Assembly (NCBI GenBank): GCA_944326675.1
Contig: CALVET010000015.1
Span: 1-48,566 of the forward strand
Length of the DNA: 48,566 nucleotides
Reading direction: 5' to 3'
Origin: Candidatus Gastranaerophilales bacterium
GTDB lineage: Bacteria; Cyanobacteriota; Vampirovibrionia; Gastranaerophilales; Gastranaerophilaceae
Position 1 is the stretch's first letter. Every line of letters starts with the position of its first letter. The notes under the pieces are model-generated. The model saw only the letters and a program-made list of their open reading frames with translations. It was not told where the DNA came from and searched no databases. The translations under genes were made by a program, and so were the position numbers. Below, piece after piece: positions 16,188 to 24,865 of this stretch.

Positions 16188-16790
16188 TTTTCTTGATAAC
16201 ATCATGCCCGTACCAAAATCTAATATTTGAGACTGGTATTCAGGATTATTAAATAAAGTTTCGATATAATCTTTTACTTTTTCATAATGCGACAAAATAT
16301 TATCAGCCAATATAACTCCGCCATCAATAAGCATTTTATCAACTAATTTAAAATATTCTATATATTCTTTTTTATTTGCGTCTATAAAAACAAAATCAAA
16401 CTTTTGTCTTTTATTTTTTTGAATTTCTTCTAAAATGTCTTCTAAAACAACAACTGCCGAGCCTATTTTAGGTTCACAAAAAACTTCAGGAACACAGAGA
16501 GCAAAATTTTTTCTTGCAACGGATTGCCTTTTTTCCCAAAATTCAATTGTTGTAAATTTCCCTTTTGTTTCTTTTAAAGCTTCCAATATCCATATTCCGC
16601 TGTATCCGTTTGAAGTTCCAATTTCAAGCACATTTTTAGAATTATTTATCTTTATTAAAGTGTTTAAAAAATTAGCACATTCTCTATCTAAATTCCAAAA
16701 TTCAGCCCTTGTTTTTTCCAAAGATGATAAAACTTCTTCTGTTTTATCATCAAAATACACAGAATTTATCTTTTTTACTTCTTGTTCCAT
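16167..16790 (-). CDS. SAM-dependent O-methyltransferase, CCoAOMT/YrrM-like
   Basis: A 207-residue class I methyltransferase of the O-methyltransferase family 3. The SAM loop is VLEIGTSNGYSGIWI near residue 54. FTTIEFWEKRQSVARKNF supplies the acidic ribose contact, and DFVFIDANKKEYIEYFKL plus GGVILADNIL near residues 132-165 are the metal-binding Asp segments typical of caffeoyl-CoA O-methyltransferases. Bacterial relatives include tRNA 5-hydroxyuridine methyltransferase TrmR/YrrM, so tRNA is a plausible substrate. Its start is one base downstream of the propeller gene's stop, so the two likely form an operon. Confidence 0.85.
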   Translation of the reverse strand: MEQEVKKINSVYFDDKTEEVLSSLEKTRAEFWNLDRECANFLNTLIKINNSKNVLEIGTSNGYSGIWILEALKETKGKFTTIEFWEKRQSVARKNFALCVPEVFCEPKIGSAVVVLEDILEEIQKNKRQKFDFVFIDANKKEYIEYFKLVDKMLIDGGVILADNILSHYEKVKDYIETLFNNPEYQSQILDFGTGMMLSRKTKKACV

Positions 16791-18254
16791 TTACAGCCTT
16801 TGAGATTTATCTAAAATTATTATATTTGCAACATCAATATATGATTCTTGAGCTTTTACAAGCTTCATAGTTTCAAGGTTATATATTAAATAATTTTTTG
16901 CATTAATTCCTGTAATCATTATATTGTTACCGTTTGGAATTAAGGTCAATTTTGAATAAAATCCGTCTTTTGAAAGTTGTTCTCTTGAGATAATTTTACC
17001 TTCCACAGTATCATACACATCCATAAAACCTTCTTTTGAACACAAAATAAATACTTTATGTTCATGGATTAAAGCGTCTGTCGGTTTTTTATCCAAATCT
17101 ACAACATTTAATTGTTTTGCTAAAGCCTTATCAAACACATACAATTGCGAATCTGTTCTTGAAAGTACATAAACATTTGCCATATCAGATAAAATTTTTG
17201 AAGCATTTGCAACCGTTCCTAAGGGCTGAACTATAAATTCAGCTCCGCTTTTAGTCACATTGAAAACTTTTTGAGAATACTCATCATAAAATGAAATAGA
17301 TTCATCCAAATCACAATATGTTATTTTTGAAGGTTTTTGATCTAGTTTAACAACCTTATCCAATTGCATTGAATTTAAATTAACTACATAGATAGCCTTT
17401 GCGTTTTGACTTGTCACATAGGCAAGATTTTCCTTCTTATTCAATGCAACATCTGTTGCTTGAGCATCAATCGGGATTGTTGCAATTGTTCTTTCATCTT
17501 TTAAATCTATTATTTCTAAATTTTTTGTACTCCAATATAAAACCAAAGCTACTTTTGATTTTTCCGAAGTAACAATTTTAGATGGCATTGAAGATAATTT
17601 TAATTCATACAAAGGTTCTTTTGAAGTATTATCATAAACTGACAAAAACTTTGAATTTTGAGGATTTATAAAAGTTTTTTTGTCTTTAAAATCAACAACG
17701 GGAATGAATTGATTTCTTTTTACCTGAGGCGCATAAGGACTTTTAGCTTTTTCTTTATCTTGATCTTTTAGTGTTAGAGAACTCTCTTCTTTTGAAGGAA
17801 TTAACAAATCACCCAAAGTGAGCTTTAAACTTTCAGGCATTTTTAATCCGACCGGAGTCAGCATATCTTGAGGCATTAAACCAAGACGAACTTTAATTGG
17901 CAAATCATCCTTCTTTGTAAGAGTATAATTTCCCTTTTCATCCTTAAAAACTTTTAACAATGAATACCCGTTATTAAAAAGTACTACTTCAGGCAAAGCA
18001 GATAATGGTTTTTTCTCAGGGTAAGTATAATCAATTTGAATACTATCTACTGTTGTATCAGATGGAGGATACAAAGGAATATACATAACATCGTCACTTA
18101 TCGTAACAACACTGTCAAACCTTTGTTGGGCATTTGGAAGGCTTTGTTTTATATATTTCCACACATCTTGCGGAAGCTTTGTCGCAAAAGCAGTATTATT
18201 AAGTGTCAAACATAGCATAAAAGCTATCGATAAAGCAATATTTTTAACCTTCAT
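16791..18254 (-). CDS. exported YVTN/beta-propeller-like protein
   Basis: It begins with a signal peptide (MKVKNIALSIAFMLCLTLNNTAFA). Residues 25-160 form a domain without recognised homology (PLYPPSDTTVDSIQIDY). From about residue 200, repeated blade-like segments appear: FLSVYDNTSKEPLYELKL, NLEIIDLKDERTIATIPI, AIYVVNLNSMQLDKVVKL, QLYVFDKALAKQLNVVDL, FMDVYDTVEGKIISREQL, NYLIYNLETMKLVKAQES. These match the YVTN/NHL propeller pattern, probably six or seven blades. ATG 18254 is preferred over 18266 because GGGGGA lies six bases ahead. It is seven bases upstream-linked to dnaJ on the same strand. It probably acts in periplasmic or surface protein contacts. Confidence 0.75.
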   Translation of the reverse strand: MKVKNIALSIAFMLCLTLNNTAFATKLPQDVWKYIKQSLPNAQQRFDSVVTISDDVMYIPLYPPSDTTVDSIQIDYTYPEKKPLSALPEVVLFNNGYSLLKVFKDEKGNYTLTKKDDLPIKVRLGLMPQDMLTPVGLKMPESLKLTLGDLLIPSKEESSLTLKDQDKEKAKSPYAPQVKRNQFIPVVDFKDKKTFINPQNSKFLSVYDNTSKEPLYELKLSSMPSKIVTSEKSKVALVLYWSTKNLEIIDLKDERTIATIPIDAQATDVALNKKENLAYVTSQNAKAIYVVNLNSMQLDKVVKLDQKPSKITYCDLDESISFYDEYSQKVFNVTKSGAEFIVQPLGTVANASKILSDMANVYVLSRTDSQLYVFDKALAKQLNVVDLDKKPTDALIHEHKVFILCSKEGFMDVYDTVEGKIISREQLSKDGFYSKLTLIPNGNNIMITGINAKNYLIYNLETMKLVKAQESYIDVANIIILDKSQRL

Positions 18255-18272
18255 CTTATCCCCCATAAGCTG

Positions 18273-19403
18273 CTATTTTCCAAGAGCTTGTTTCATTCTA
18301 TCTATAAAATTATCTTTATCTTGTTGCTTAGATAAAATATATAATTCCTTGTATAATTTTTCTTCTTGAGAAGACAATTTCTTAGGAATTATTACTTTAA
18401 TTGTAATATAATGATTTCCTTTTTGTGTATCACTACCAAGGTAAGGTACGCCTTGTCCCCTTAGAGTAAGTCTGTCTCCATTTTGCACGCCTTGAGGGAT
18501 TTTAAGCAAAGTTTCACCATGGATTGTCTTTATCATGACTTCGTCACCCAAAACTGCTTGGGGTGTTGAAATTTCAAGCTCGGTATAAATATCAAATCCT
18601 TGACGGGCAAATTCTTTTGAAGGTCTTGTATGTATTACGACATACAAATCTCCGCATCTGCCGCCATTTCTTCCTGCGTTTCCTTCGTTAGCAACACGCA
18701 TTTTAGAACCATGCTCAACGCCGTGAGGAATTTTGATTTTAATTTTCTTTTCTTTTTCAACAGCACCGACACCATGGCAAACTTTGCAAAATGCTTTAGG
18801 ATTTTTACCTGTCCCATGACAAGTAGGGCAAGTTGTTACAGAAGTGAAAGACCCCAAAATAGTTTGCGTACTTTTTTGTACTCTTCCTGCCCCTTTACAA
18901 GTCGGACAAACTGTATCTTTGGCGTCTTGATCCATACCTGTAGAATTACAAGCTTCACAAGGTTCAAGATGCCTTATTGTAATTTCTTTTTCTAAACCAA
19001 AACACGCTTCTAAGAAATCTATTTCGATATCCAGTCTTAAATCTTCACCTCTTTGAGGTGCATTTGAATTTCTTTCATAAGAAGAAAAACCGCCAAAACC
19101 TCCGCCAAAAAAGGATGAAAAAATATCAGATAAATCTATGTCACCCATATTAAAAGAGTTAGGATTAAATCCGGCATTAGATAAACCTTCTTCACCGTAT
19201 CTGTCATAAATTTCTCTTTTATTATCATCATACAAAGTTTCATAGGCTTTACCTATTTCTTTAAACTTTTCGGCAGCGTCAGGCGCTTTATTAACGTCAG
19301 GGTGATATTTTCTTGCTAGTTTTCTAAAAGCAGATTTGATTTCTTCTTTTGTGGCAGACTTATTCACACCCAGTAATTCATAATAATCCATTGTTTTATT
19401 CAT
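18273..19403 (-). CDS. dnaJ: chaperone DnaJ (type I Hsp40)
   Basis: J domain at residues 5-70 ([34 protein letters not shown], with the HPD motif), then a Gly/Phe linker ([11 protein letters not shown]). Four zinc-binding repeats follow: [32 protein letters not shown]. The C-terminal substrate domain includes [12 protein letters not shown] and [21 protein letters not shown]. It stimulates DnaK ATPase and delivers unfolded clients. Its ATG overlaps the end of grpE by eight bases. dnaK is not in the window. Confidence 0.98.
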   Translation of the reverse strand: MNKTMDYYELLGVNKSATKEEIKSAFRKLARKYHPDVNKAPDAAEKFKEIGKAYETLYDDNKREIYDRYGEEGLSNAGFNPNSFNMGDIDLSDIFSSFFGGGFGGFSSYERNSNAPQRGEDLRLDIEIDFLEACFGLEKEITIRHLEPCEACNSTGMDQDAKDTVCPTCKGAGRVQKSTQTILGSFTSVTTCPTCHGTGKNPKAFCKVCHGVGAVEKEKKIKIKIPHGVEHGSKMRVANEGNAGRNGGRCGDLYVVIHTRPSKEFARQGFDIYTELEISTPQAVLGDEVMIKTIHGETLLKIPQGVQNGDRLTLRGQGVPYLGSDTQKGNHYITIKVIIPKKLSSQEEKLYKELYILSKQQDKDNFIDRMKQALGK

Positions 19404-20001
19404 CTTCCAATTTCTTCGCTACACCGACCAATGCGGGTCTAATTATTTTATCATCCAGTTTATATCCTTTTTGTGCAACATAAGCAACAGTATCAGGTTC
19501 AAATTCATTTGTTGGCACTTGAGTTATCGCTTCATGTTCGTTTGGATTAAAAGCTTTTCCGATAGCTTCAATTTCTTCCATTCCGATTTTTTTCAAAGTA
19601 TCCAAAAATTGCTTATATGCAACTTCATAACTGTCTTTTACTGTTTGGCAATTTTCGATATCTTTTAAATGTTCTTGTGCTCTATCAAAAGTGTCCAAAA
19701 CTGAAGCAATTTTATTTAACAGTTGAACTGTAGTAAACTTTGATAATTCTTCCTTTTCTTGAAGTGTTCTTTTTCTGAAATTATCAAAATCGGCAGCAAG
19801 TCTTATATATTTGTTGTTTAAATCCTCATATTTCTTTTCCAGTTCTGATTTCTCGTCTACTTCATTATCAGACGTATTTTCTTCCTCTTTTGTTTCCTCT
19901 ATTTGAGCGTCATTTTTTTCATCTTTTTGCTCTTGTTGTTTTTGTTCTTCTGCATTTTCTTTTTCAACATCAGAAAACGGATTTTGTTTATTGTCTTCCA
20001 T
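19396..20001 (-). CDS. grpE: nucleotide exchange factor GrpE
   Basis: The homodimeric ADP-release factor for DnaK. The first 60 residues are an acidic, Gln/Glu-rich tail. The long helix follows ([33 protein letters not shown]), and the beta domain holds [12 protein letters not shown] and [18 protein letters not shown]. The start is ATG 20001, preceded by AGGAGAAAAACC. A longer in-frame extension to 20097 has no ribosome site and an unlikely sequence, so it is rejected. No CIRCE element was found upstream. It is followed by dnaJ with overlap. Confidence 0.97.
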   Translation of the reverse strand: MEDNKQNPFSDVEKENAEEQKQQEQKDEKNDAQIEETKEEENTSDNEVDEKSELEKKYEDLNNKYIRLAADFDNFRKRTLQEKEELSKFTTVQLLNKIASVLDTFDRAQEHLKDIENCQTVKDSYEVAYKQFLDTLKKIGMEEIEAIGKAFNPNEHEAITQVPTNEFEPDTVAYVAQKGYKLDDKIIRPALVGVAKKLEDE

Positions 20002-20084
20002 AGGTTTTTCTCCTAAAATATTAGTTCGATTAATTATATTATAAAATATGAATAAACATTGTCGAGTACTCAAAAGAATATAAT

Positions 20085-20115
20085 AAAAAAGGCGCATTAT
20101 CTGCGCCTTTATTTA
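20085..20115 (-). terminator. terminator of sepF (yggS-sepF unit)
   Basis: GGCGCA (20091-20096) pairs with TGCGCC (20102-20107). On the minus strand the stem is followed by TTTTTTATT. It lies about 45 bases after the sepF stop and insulates the grpE-dnaJ unit. Confidence 0.85.
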
Positions 20116-20156
20116 ACTCTCTATTTTCCGTAACAGCTAACTCAATGAACCATCAC

Positions 20157-20654
20157 TTACGCTTTAGTCCACATCGCATCTGTTGATAATTTTGAATTAA
20201 CAAATTCTTGAGAAATGTTTATGTTAGATGGAGTAAAGATGAAAACGCTTTCGCCGATTTTTCTTTGCGAACCATCAAGAGCGTGAGTACATCCGCACAA
20301 GAAATCAACGATACGTTGAGATTGTTCTCTATCAAGAAGTTGTAAATTTAAGATAACAGTCTTTCTTTCTTTTAAAGCTTCAACAATTGTTATTGATTCA
20401 TTGTAAGCTTTTGGCTCAATAACCACAACTTCATAAGCACCTGCTTTAGGTTGAGGAAGAACCCTTAAATTTGCTCTATTTTTTCTGATTGGATTAGACT
20501 CTACAAAGCTTGGTTGTAAAGCTGCATTTCTATCTGTCGGATATTCTGATTCAAATCCGCCTTCCATTTCTTCATCGTATTGTTCTTCACCCATAGGGTT
20601 TAAAGAGTCGGTTAAAGCGCCGATAATTTCTTTAATTTTTTCTGAAAGTGCCAT
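20157..20654 (-). CDS. sepF: cell division protein SepF
   Basis: A Z-ring membrane tether and FtsZ-bundling protein, found in Gram-positives, Cyanobacteria and archaea. MALSEKIKEIIGAL is the amphipathic membrane helix, followed by an acidic linker. The SepF core (about residues 75-155) reads YEVVVIEPKAYNESITIVEALKERKTVILNLQLLD, then QRIVDFLCGCTHALDGSQRKIGESVFIFTPSNINIS. Start ATG 20654 follows AAAGGAG at ideal spacing; an upstream in-frame start at 20678 lacks this. It lies 10 bases after yggS, the arrangement known from Cyanobacteria and Bacillus. It should work with FtsZ encoded at 45.5 kb. Confidence 0.95.
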   Translation of the reverse strand: MALSEKIKEIIGALTDSLNPMGEEQYDEEMEGGFESEYPTDRNAALQPSFVESNPIRKNRANLRVLPQPKAGAYEVVVIEPKAYNESITIVEALKERKTVILNLQLLDREQSQRIVDFLCGCTHALDGSQRKIGESVFIFTPSNINISQEFVNSKLSTDAMWTKA

Positions 20655-20664
20655 CTTTTCTCCT

Positions 20665-21309
20665 TTAATTATTTTCAAATAAAATTCTGCCTAATCTAAT
20701 CATTGTTGCCCCTTCTTCGAGAGCTATTTTATAATCGTGGCTCATACCCATTGAAAGTTCAGCTAAATTAAACTTATCTTTCAGTTCTCTCATGTTTTTA
20801 AACAATTTGTGCAATTGAGCCTCATCTTCAACTAAAGGAGCTATATTCATCAAACCGACAAGTTCAAGCGACTTTAGTTTATAGATTTCTTCGATTAAAT
20901 TTTCAAGTTCACAAGGTGCAATGCCAAACTTTTGAGGCTCAAGCGCATTATTAACCTGAATTAAGATTTTTTGTTTAATGCGTTTTTTATTTGCCTCTGA
21001 GTCTATATGCTGAGCTAATTTTAAACTATCAACAGAATGAATATATTCAAAATTTCCTACAACATATTTGACTTTGTTAGTTTGTAAATGTCCAATAAAA
21101 TGATATATCGATTGAGATTTCGTTGTATCATCTATTTTATTGATTTTTTCAACAGATTCAACAGCTTTACTCTCGCCAAAATCTCTAAGTCCGGCATTAA
21201 ATGCCTCTATCATTTTTTCTATTGTGTAGTATTTTGTTACTGCAATTATTCTTGGGTTGTAGTTTTTAGTATCGTTTAAAATTTTTTCCAAATTCGAAAC
21301 TACAGTCAT
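20665..21309 (-). CDS. yggS: PLP homeostasis protein YggS/YlmE
   Basis: A single-domain TIM-barrel PLP-binding protein without known catalysis that controls free PLP and amino-acid balance. The PLP lysine sits in IIAVTKYY near residue 26. Other family motifs are DFGESKAVES, YHFIGHLQTNKVKYVV, IHSVDSLKLA, QKFGIAPCEL, GLMNIAP, LSMGMSHDYKIALEEGATMIRLGRILF. At 214 residues it is the usual length. It is the first gene of a two-gene unit with sepF. The 21310-21615 upstream region holds a long hairpin. Confidence 0.96.
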   Translation of the reverse strand: MTVVSNLEKILNDTKNYNPRIIAVTKYYTIEKMIEAFNAGLRDFGESKAVESVEKINKIDDTTKSQSIYHFIGHLQTNKVKYVVGNFEYIHSVDSLKLAQHIDSEANKKRIKQKILIQVNNALEPQKFGIAPCELENLIEEIYKLKSLELVGLMNIAPLVEDEAQLHKLFKNMRELKDKFNLAELSMGMSHDYKIALEEGATMIRLGRILFENN

Positions 21310-21435
21310 TCAAAAGCCTTAATAAAATACTCTACATTATTCGTTTGTAAGCTCTATTGATGCCCACATTTCTAATTATAAATTAATGTTTTAAAGTGGC
21401 AAAATATTAATTTTAATAAGAAATATAAACACCTT

Positions 21436-21480
21436 CCATCATGCTGAAATCATGTAGCAGAGCATGTTTTAGCATGATGG
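21436..21480. repeat. 45-base hairpin in the yggS / dCMP deaminase divergent region
   Basis: CCATCATGCT (21436-21445) and AGCATGATGG (21471-21480) are exact reverse complements. The inner part continues with AAATCATG against CATGTTTT (one mismatch), closing an eight-base loop. No T-run follows, so it is not a standard terminator. The rest of 21310-21615 is AT-rich and shows nothing. Confidence 0.75.
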
Positions 21481-21615
21481 GAGTTTATTAATATTTTTTA
21501 ATATAATTTAACAATAAGCATTTTTAAGCCAAATAAGGCATGCCAAACAATTCACATTTTCTGGATTTTATCTTTTCTTTAAACTAAAATAAAAATAGTA
21601 ATAAGGATTAAAAAA

Positions 21616-22095
21616 ATGGAAGAAAACAAATTATCACCTCTTGAGTGGAATGAATATTTTTTAGAAATAGCAAGAACCGTTGCAAGACGTTCTAATTGCA
21701 TTAGAGCACATGTTGGCGCAGTTATTGTGGGTCAAGACAGAAAAATTAAAGCAACAGGCTATAACGGTGTACCTTCTAAAGTAGTTTCCTGCATGGAACT
21801 TGGGGAATGTTACAGAATTAAAAACAATATTCCTTCAGGAACAAGATATGAAACCTGCAGAAGTATCCATGCCGAGCAAAACGCAATCATCCAAGCAGGT
21901 CAAGACAGATGTAAGGGTTCAAGTCTTTATATTTGGGGTCACAATATAATTTGCATCTTATGCAAAAGATTTATTGTGCAATCAGGAATAGAGACAATTT
22001 ATCTTAAAAAAGACGAAAACTCACCCATGGAAATAGTTACCACAAAAGAATTAATTGAAGAATTATCTAATGACGCTCTTGTAGAACTAAAATAA
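21616..22095 (+). CDS. dCMP deaminase (ComEB-like)
   Basis: A zinc-dependent deaminase converting dCMP to dUMP for thymidylate synthesis. The 159-residue protein has the family opening WNEYFLEIARTVARRSNC, then VGAVIVGQDRKIKATGYNGVP. The zinc site is SIHAEQNAI (HAE) with CILC in NIICILCKRFI. The usual Pro of PCxxC is Ile here, a mild change. The GYNG segment and the following Cys/Glu-rich loop (CMELGECYR) are typical of dCMP deaminases. It starts a run of four plus-strand genes that do not share an obvious pathway. Confidence 0.9.
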   Translation: MEENKLSPLEWNEYFLEIARTVARRSNCIRAHVGAVIVGQDRKIKATGYNGVPSKVVSCMELGECYRIKNNIPSGTRYETCRSIHAEQNAIIQAGQDRCKGSSLYIWGHNIICILCKRFIVQSGIETIYLKKDENSPMEIVTTKELIEELSNDALVELK

Positions 22096-22130
22096 TACTT
22101 TCTTCTATCAAAAGAAAAAACTAAAAAGGC

Positions 22131-22136
22131 TATAAT
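22131..22136 (+). promoter_or_regulatory. TATAAT -10 box overlapping an apparent start codon
   Basis: TATAAT includes the first bases of an in-frame ATG at 22135 and ends seven bases before ATG 22144. Transcription would begin at or next to the second ATG, which favours 22144 as the true start. Confidence 0.45.
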
Positions 22137-22143
22137 GTCAAAT

Positions 22144-22914
22144 ATGAGAAAAAAAATACTGTATATTTCCGCTTTTTTAACGATTGGGATAATAAGTACA
22201 ATACCTTTTGTAAAAAGTGAACCCAACTATTCATATAAAATCTACACTCCGCAAAACATAACCAATGTATCAAAAAGTGTAGCAAAAGCTCAAAAAGATT
22301 CTCAAATTATCTTTATTGTCGATTTTTCAAACTCAATGAATGACACAATTCAAGGCATGGCAAAAGTTGACATGGCAAGAAATACATTAGCTGAAATTTT
22401 ACCAAAAATTCCCGCCAACGTAAAAACAGGTTTAAGAGTATACGGTCATAAAGCCGGTTTTACATATCTGCAAGGCTGTCAAGCTTCCAATTTAACCGTT
22501 CCTTTGGGCTACAATAATTACCAATCAATATTAGGAAGTCTTTATGCAACAAATGCTACAGGCTGGACTCCTATAACATATTCGCTAAAACAAGCAGTAA
22601 ATAAAGATTTTATCGGAACAACAGGCAAAAAACATATTATTCTTCTGACCGACGGCGGAGAAAATTGCGACGAAAGCCCTTGTACATACGTTATTGAATT
22701 AATGAAAACAAGAGATGATGTTGTAATTGATGTTATTGCTTTTGATATCCATGACGTTGAAGCAAATAATCAATTAAAATGCACCGCGTTAATGACAAGC
22801 GGAAAGTTTTTGCCTGCAAATACTCAACAAGACCTTTCAAAATCGCTTTTTGAAACAGTAGGAATAGCAAAAGACGTAAAAGGAAGCATTAAACTACCGC
22901 CTATAAATGAATAA
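22144..22914 (+). CDS. exported von Willebrand factor A domain protein
   Basis: An N-terminal signal peptide or anchor (MRKKILYISAFLTIGIISTIPFVKS) leads to a single vWA domain. The metal-ion-dependent adhesion site is complete: IVDFSNSM (DxSxS), the Thr in GWTPITYSL, and LLTDGGENCD. CQAS and CDESPC suggest one disulphide outside the core. Such domains mediate metal-dependent protein binding. Family knowledge gives no substrate, and there is no neighbouring MoxR ATPase. ATG 22144 is preferred over 22135 because the latter sits within the likely -10 box. Confidence 0.85.
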   Translation: MRKKILYISAFLTIGIISTIPFVKSEPNYSYKIYTPQNITNVSKSVAKAQKDSQIIFIVDFSNSMNDTIQGMAKVDMARNTLAEILPKIPANVKTGLRVYGHKAGFTYLQGCQASNLTVPLGYNNYQSILGSLYATNATGWTPITYSLKQAVNKDFIGTTGKKHIILLTDGGENCDESPCTYVIELMKTRDDVVIDVIAFDIHDVEANNQLKCTALMTSGKFLPANTQQDLSKSLFETVGIAKDVKGSIKLPPINE

Positions 22915-22925
22915 TAATTCTATGA

Positions 22926-22931
22926 TAAAAT
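22926..22931 (+). promoter_or_regulatory. extended -10 box (TGa-TAAAAT) six bases before an ATG
   Basis: TAAAAT preceded by TGA ends six bases before ATG 22938, with no Shine-Dalgarno. It is another member of the short-spacing promoter group in this window. Confidence 0.4.
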
Positions 22932-22937
22932 CAAAGT

Positions 22938-23699
22938 ATGGAAGAAAAAGATTTAAAAATTACGGCAATAATAAAAACACATAATTGCGAAGATTACCTT
23001 TGTGATACCCTTGAAGCCATAAAAGAACTTGATGAAATCATAATCGTAGATGAACATTCAACAGATGATACCATTGAAATAGCAAAAGAATACAAAGCCA
23101 AAATCATCTACGCAAATAAAAACGAACTTTCTTTGGGTTTAAATCAAGCAATTGATGAAGCACAAGGGAATTGGATTTTTCTCTTGGAAGATGAGGAAAT
23201 CATTCCTCAAAAACTAATTTCAAAAATTCAGAACTACATTGAAAATCCAAAGAAAAATAAATTCGCGCTTTCATTCAATCAAAAGTATTTTTATTTAAAC
23301 AAAGAAATTAAAGCCGCAAGAAAAAAGAATGTTTTAAGATTCTTTAAAAAAGGATATTGTGAATTAAAAAACAATTTTTCACTTGAGCTTAAATTAAAAA
23401 AAGGTAAAATTCAAAAAATTCAAGACGGCTTCAAAAAACAAAGTGCTTGTATATTATGTTTTTCAAAAAACAGCATAATTCAAAGCTTTGAAAATATAAT
23501 TGAATACGATAAAAATCTCATTAAATCTTACAACAAAACACCATCTGTAATATTCAAACCAATACTCACTTTTTTATTTTGGTATATATTTAAAAAAGCA
23601 ATATTTGAAGGAAAAGCAGGCTATATTTTTGCAACAAAAAAATATTTTGAAAGATTTATATTAGAAACAATGCTTTTAGAAAAAAGCAAAAAGGAGTAA
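22938..23699 (+). CDS. glycosyltransferase family 2 (WaaE/LgtF-like)
   Basis: A GT-A fold enzyme of 253 residues. The nucleotide-sugar site is ITAIIKTHNCEDYLCDTLEAIKELDEIIIVDEHSTDDTIEIA (residues 8-50). LLEDEEIIPQKLI near residue 82 stands where the DxD metal motif is expected. The C-terminal hydrophobic IFKPILTFLFWYIFKKAIF suggests membrane association. The layout resembles LPS core glucosyltransferases of the WaaE/LgtF group, but the acceptor is unknown. Its stop is two bases from the next gene. Confidence 0.85.
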   Translation: MEEKDLKITAIIKTHNCEDYLCDTLEAIKELDEIIIVDEHSTDDTIEIAKEYKAKIIYANKNELSLGLNQAIDEAQGNWIFLLEDEEIIPQKLISKIQNYIENPKKNKFALSFNQKYFYLNKEIKAARKKNVLRFFKKGYCELKNNFSLELKLKKGKIQKIQDGFKKQSACILCFSKNSIIQSFENIIEYDKNLIKSYNKTPSVIFKPILTFLFWYIFKKAIFEGKAGYIFATKKYFERFILETMLLEKSKKE

Positions 23700-23701
23700 A
23701 A

Positions 23702-24157
23702 ATGATTTTTGACAGATTAAAAAACGCTTCTCAGTATTATGTTTTAGGGGAAAAAATCAAAAAAGGCTTTGATTTTTTAATTAATACAGACTTAAAATCC
23801 TTGCCGGACGGAAAATATGAAATAGATGGAAATGAAATTTTTGCCAATGTTCAAACACTTAAAACTAAAGCAAAAGAAGATAAAAAATGGGAAGTTCACA
23901 GAAAGTATATAGATATTCAATATGTCATAAAAGGCAGGGAAAAAATGGGTTACGGAATACTTGAGGATTTCAAAACAATAGTCAGCCCTTATGCACCGGA
24001 AAAAGATTTAGAATTTTTAGACGGTGAAAAATATAACTACATTGATGTTTATGAGGGTGATTTCGTAATGTTTTATCCAAATGACATCCATGCACCAATG
24101 CTAAAAGTAAATAATGAAGAAGAAATTAAAAAAGTAATTGTTAAAATAGCTTTATAA
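23702..24157 (+). CDS. YhcH/YjgK/YiaL family protein
   Basis: A 151-residue cupin-like protein of the DUF386 family. It shows MIFDRLKNASQYY, then EIFANVQTLKTKAKEDKKWEVHRKYIDIQYVIKGREKMGY, with E and H residues as metal ligands, and GDFVMFYPNDIHAPML with the second His pair. Relatives include TabA and the beta-galactosidase beta subunit, linked to sugar-acid or sialic-acid metabolism. The exact substrate is unknown. AAAGGAG lies inside the end of the glycosyltransferase gene, so the pair is probably co-transcribed. Confidence 0.92.
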   Translation: MIFDRLKNASQYYVLGEKIKKGFDFLINTDLKSLPDGKYEIDGNEIFANVQTLKTKAKEDKKWEVHRKYIDIQYVIKGREKMGYGILEDFKTIVSPYAPEKDLEFLDGEKYNYIDVYEGDFVMFYPNDIHAPMLKVNNEEEIKKVIVKIAL

Positions 24158-24190
24158 AAAAAGACCTGATTTCTCAGGTCTTTTTATTTT
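24157..24190. terminator. bidirectional terminator between yhcH and adk
   Basis: AAAGACCTGA pairs with TCAGGTCTTT around a four-base loop, with A-runs on the left and TTTTTATTTTT on the right. It serves both convergent transcripts. Confidence 0.9.
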
Positions 24191-24855
24191 TATTCGTCAA
24201 ATATGATTTTCTTTAAATTTTCCCACATATCAGTTATAGGAACATCAGCATTTAATTCTTTTAAAATACCCATTTGTTTAAAGTAATCATACAGAGGAGC
24301 TGTTTCTTTTTCATAAGTTTCAAAACGAGCTCTTGCTGTTTCTTCGTTATCATCTTTTCTTGTTACCAATTTTGTTTCACAAATATCACAATAATCCATA
24401 ATCTTTGGAGGATTAGAGATTAAATTGTATATTGTGCCGCAGTTAGGACAGCTTCTTCTGTTTATCAATCTTTGAATTAAAACTTCATTATCAATATCGA
24501 AATAAACAGCCATTGCGTCATCTTTTAAGCTGAATTTTCCTATTTCAGCCATAATATCTTTCAGCGCTTCCGCTTGTTCAACCGAACGCGGAAAACCGTC
24601 TAAAATATAGCCGTCTGAACAATCATCTTTTGATAATCTGTCTTTAATTACATCAGCTACAACCTTCAAAGGCACCAATTGACCTTTGTCGATATAAGTT
24701 TTAGCTATAACACCAAGCTCTGTGCCGTCTTGGATGTTTTTTCTCAATAAAGAACCCGTATCAATATGAGGGATAGAAAGTTTATCCGCCAATCTGGATG
24801 TTTGAGTTCCTTTGCCTGACCCGGGAGGGCCTAAAAATATGAATACTTTTTTCAT
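24190..24855 (-). CDS. adk: adenylate kinase, zinc-LID type
   Basis: It interconverts ATP + AMP and 2 ADP. The P-loop GPPGSGKGTQ is at 9-18, the AMP-binding segment IDTGSLLRKNI follows, and GYILDGFPRSVEQAEAL is conserved. The LID carries a four-cysteine zinc site: CPNCGTIYN near residue 137, and CDICETKLVTRKDDNEETARARFETY. Length 221 is normal for the long form. AAGGAT precedes the ATG. It is the last gene of the rpsE-rpmD-rplO-secY-adk run; map and infA do not follow. Confidence 0.97.
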   Translation of the reverse strand: MKKVFIFLGPPGSGKGTQTSRLADKLSIPHIDTGSLLRKNIQDGTELGVIAKTYIDKGQLVPLKVVADVIKDRLSKDDCSDGYILDGFPRSVEQAEALKDIMAEIGKFSLKDDAMAVYFDIDNEVLIQRLINRRSCPNCGTIYNLISNPPKIMDYCDICETKLVTRKDDNEETARARFETYEKETAPLYDYFKQMGILKELNADVPITDMWENLKKIIFDE

Positions 24856-24865
24856 TTTTTATCCT

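Noticed and set aside
20002-20084. Possible CIRCE heat-shock operator before grpE
   Set aside because: Only GAGTACTC is present; the TTAGCACTC-N9-GAGTGCTAA pattern is absent.
19396-20097. Longer GrpE start at 20097
   Set aside because: The extra residues are hydrophobic and unlike GrpE, while AGGAG precedes ATG 20001.
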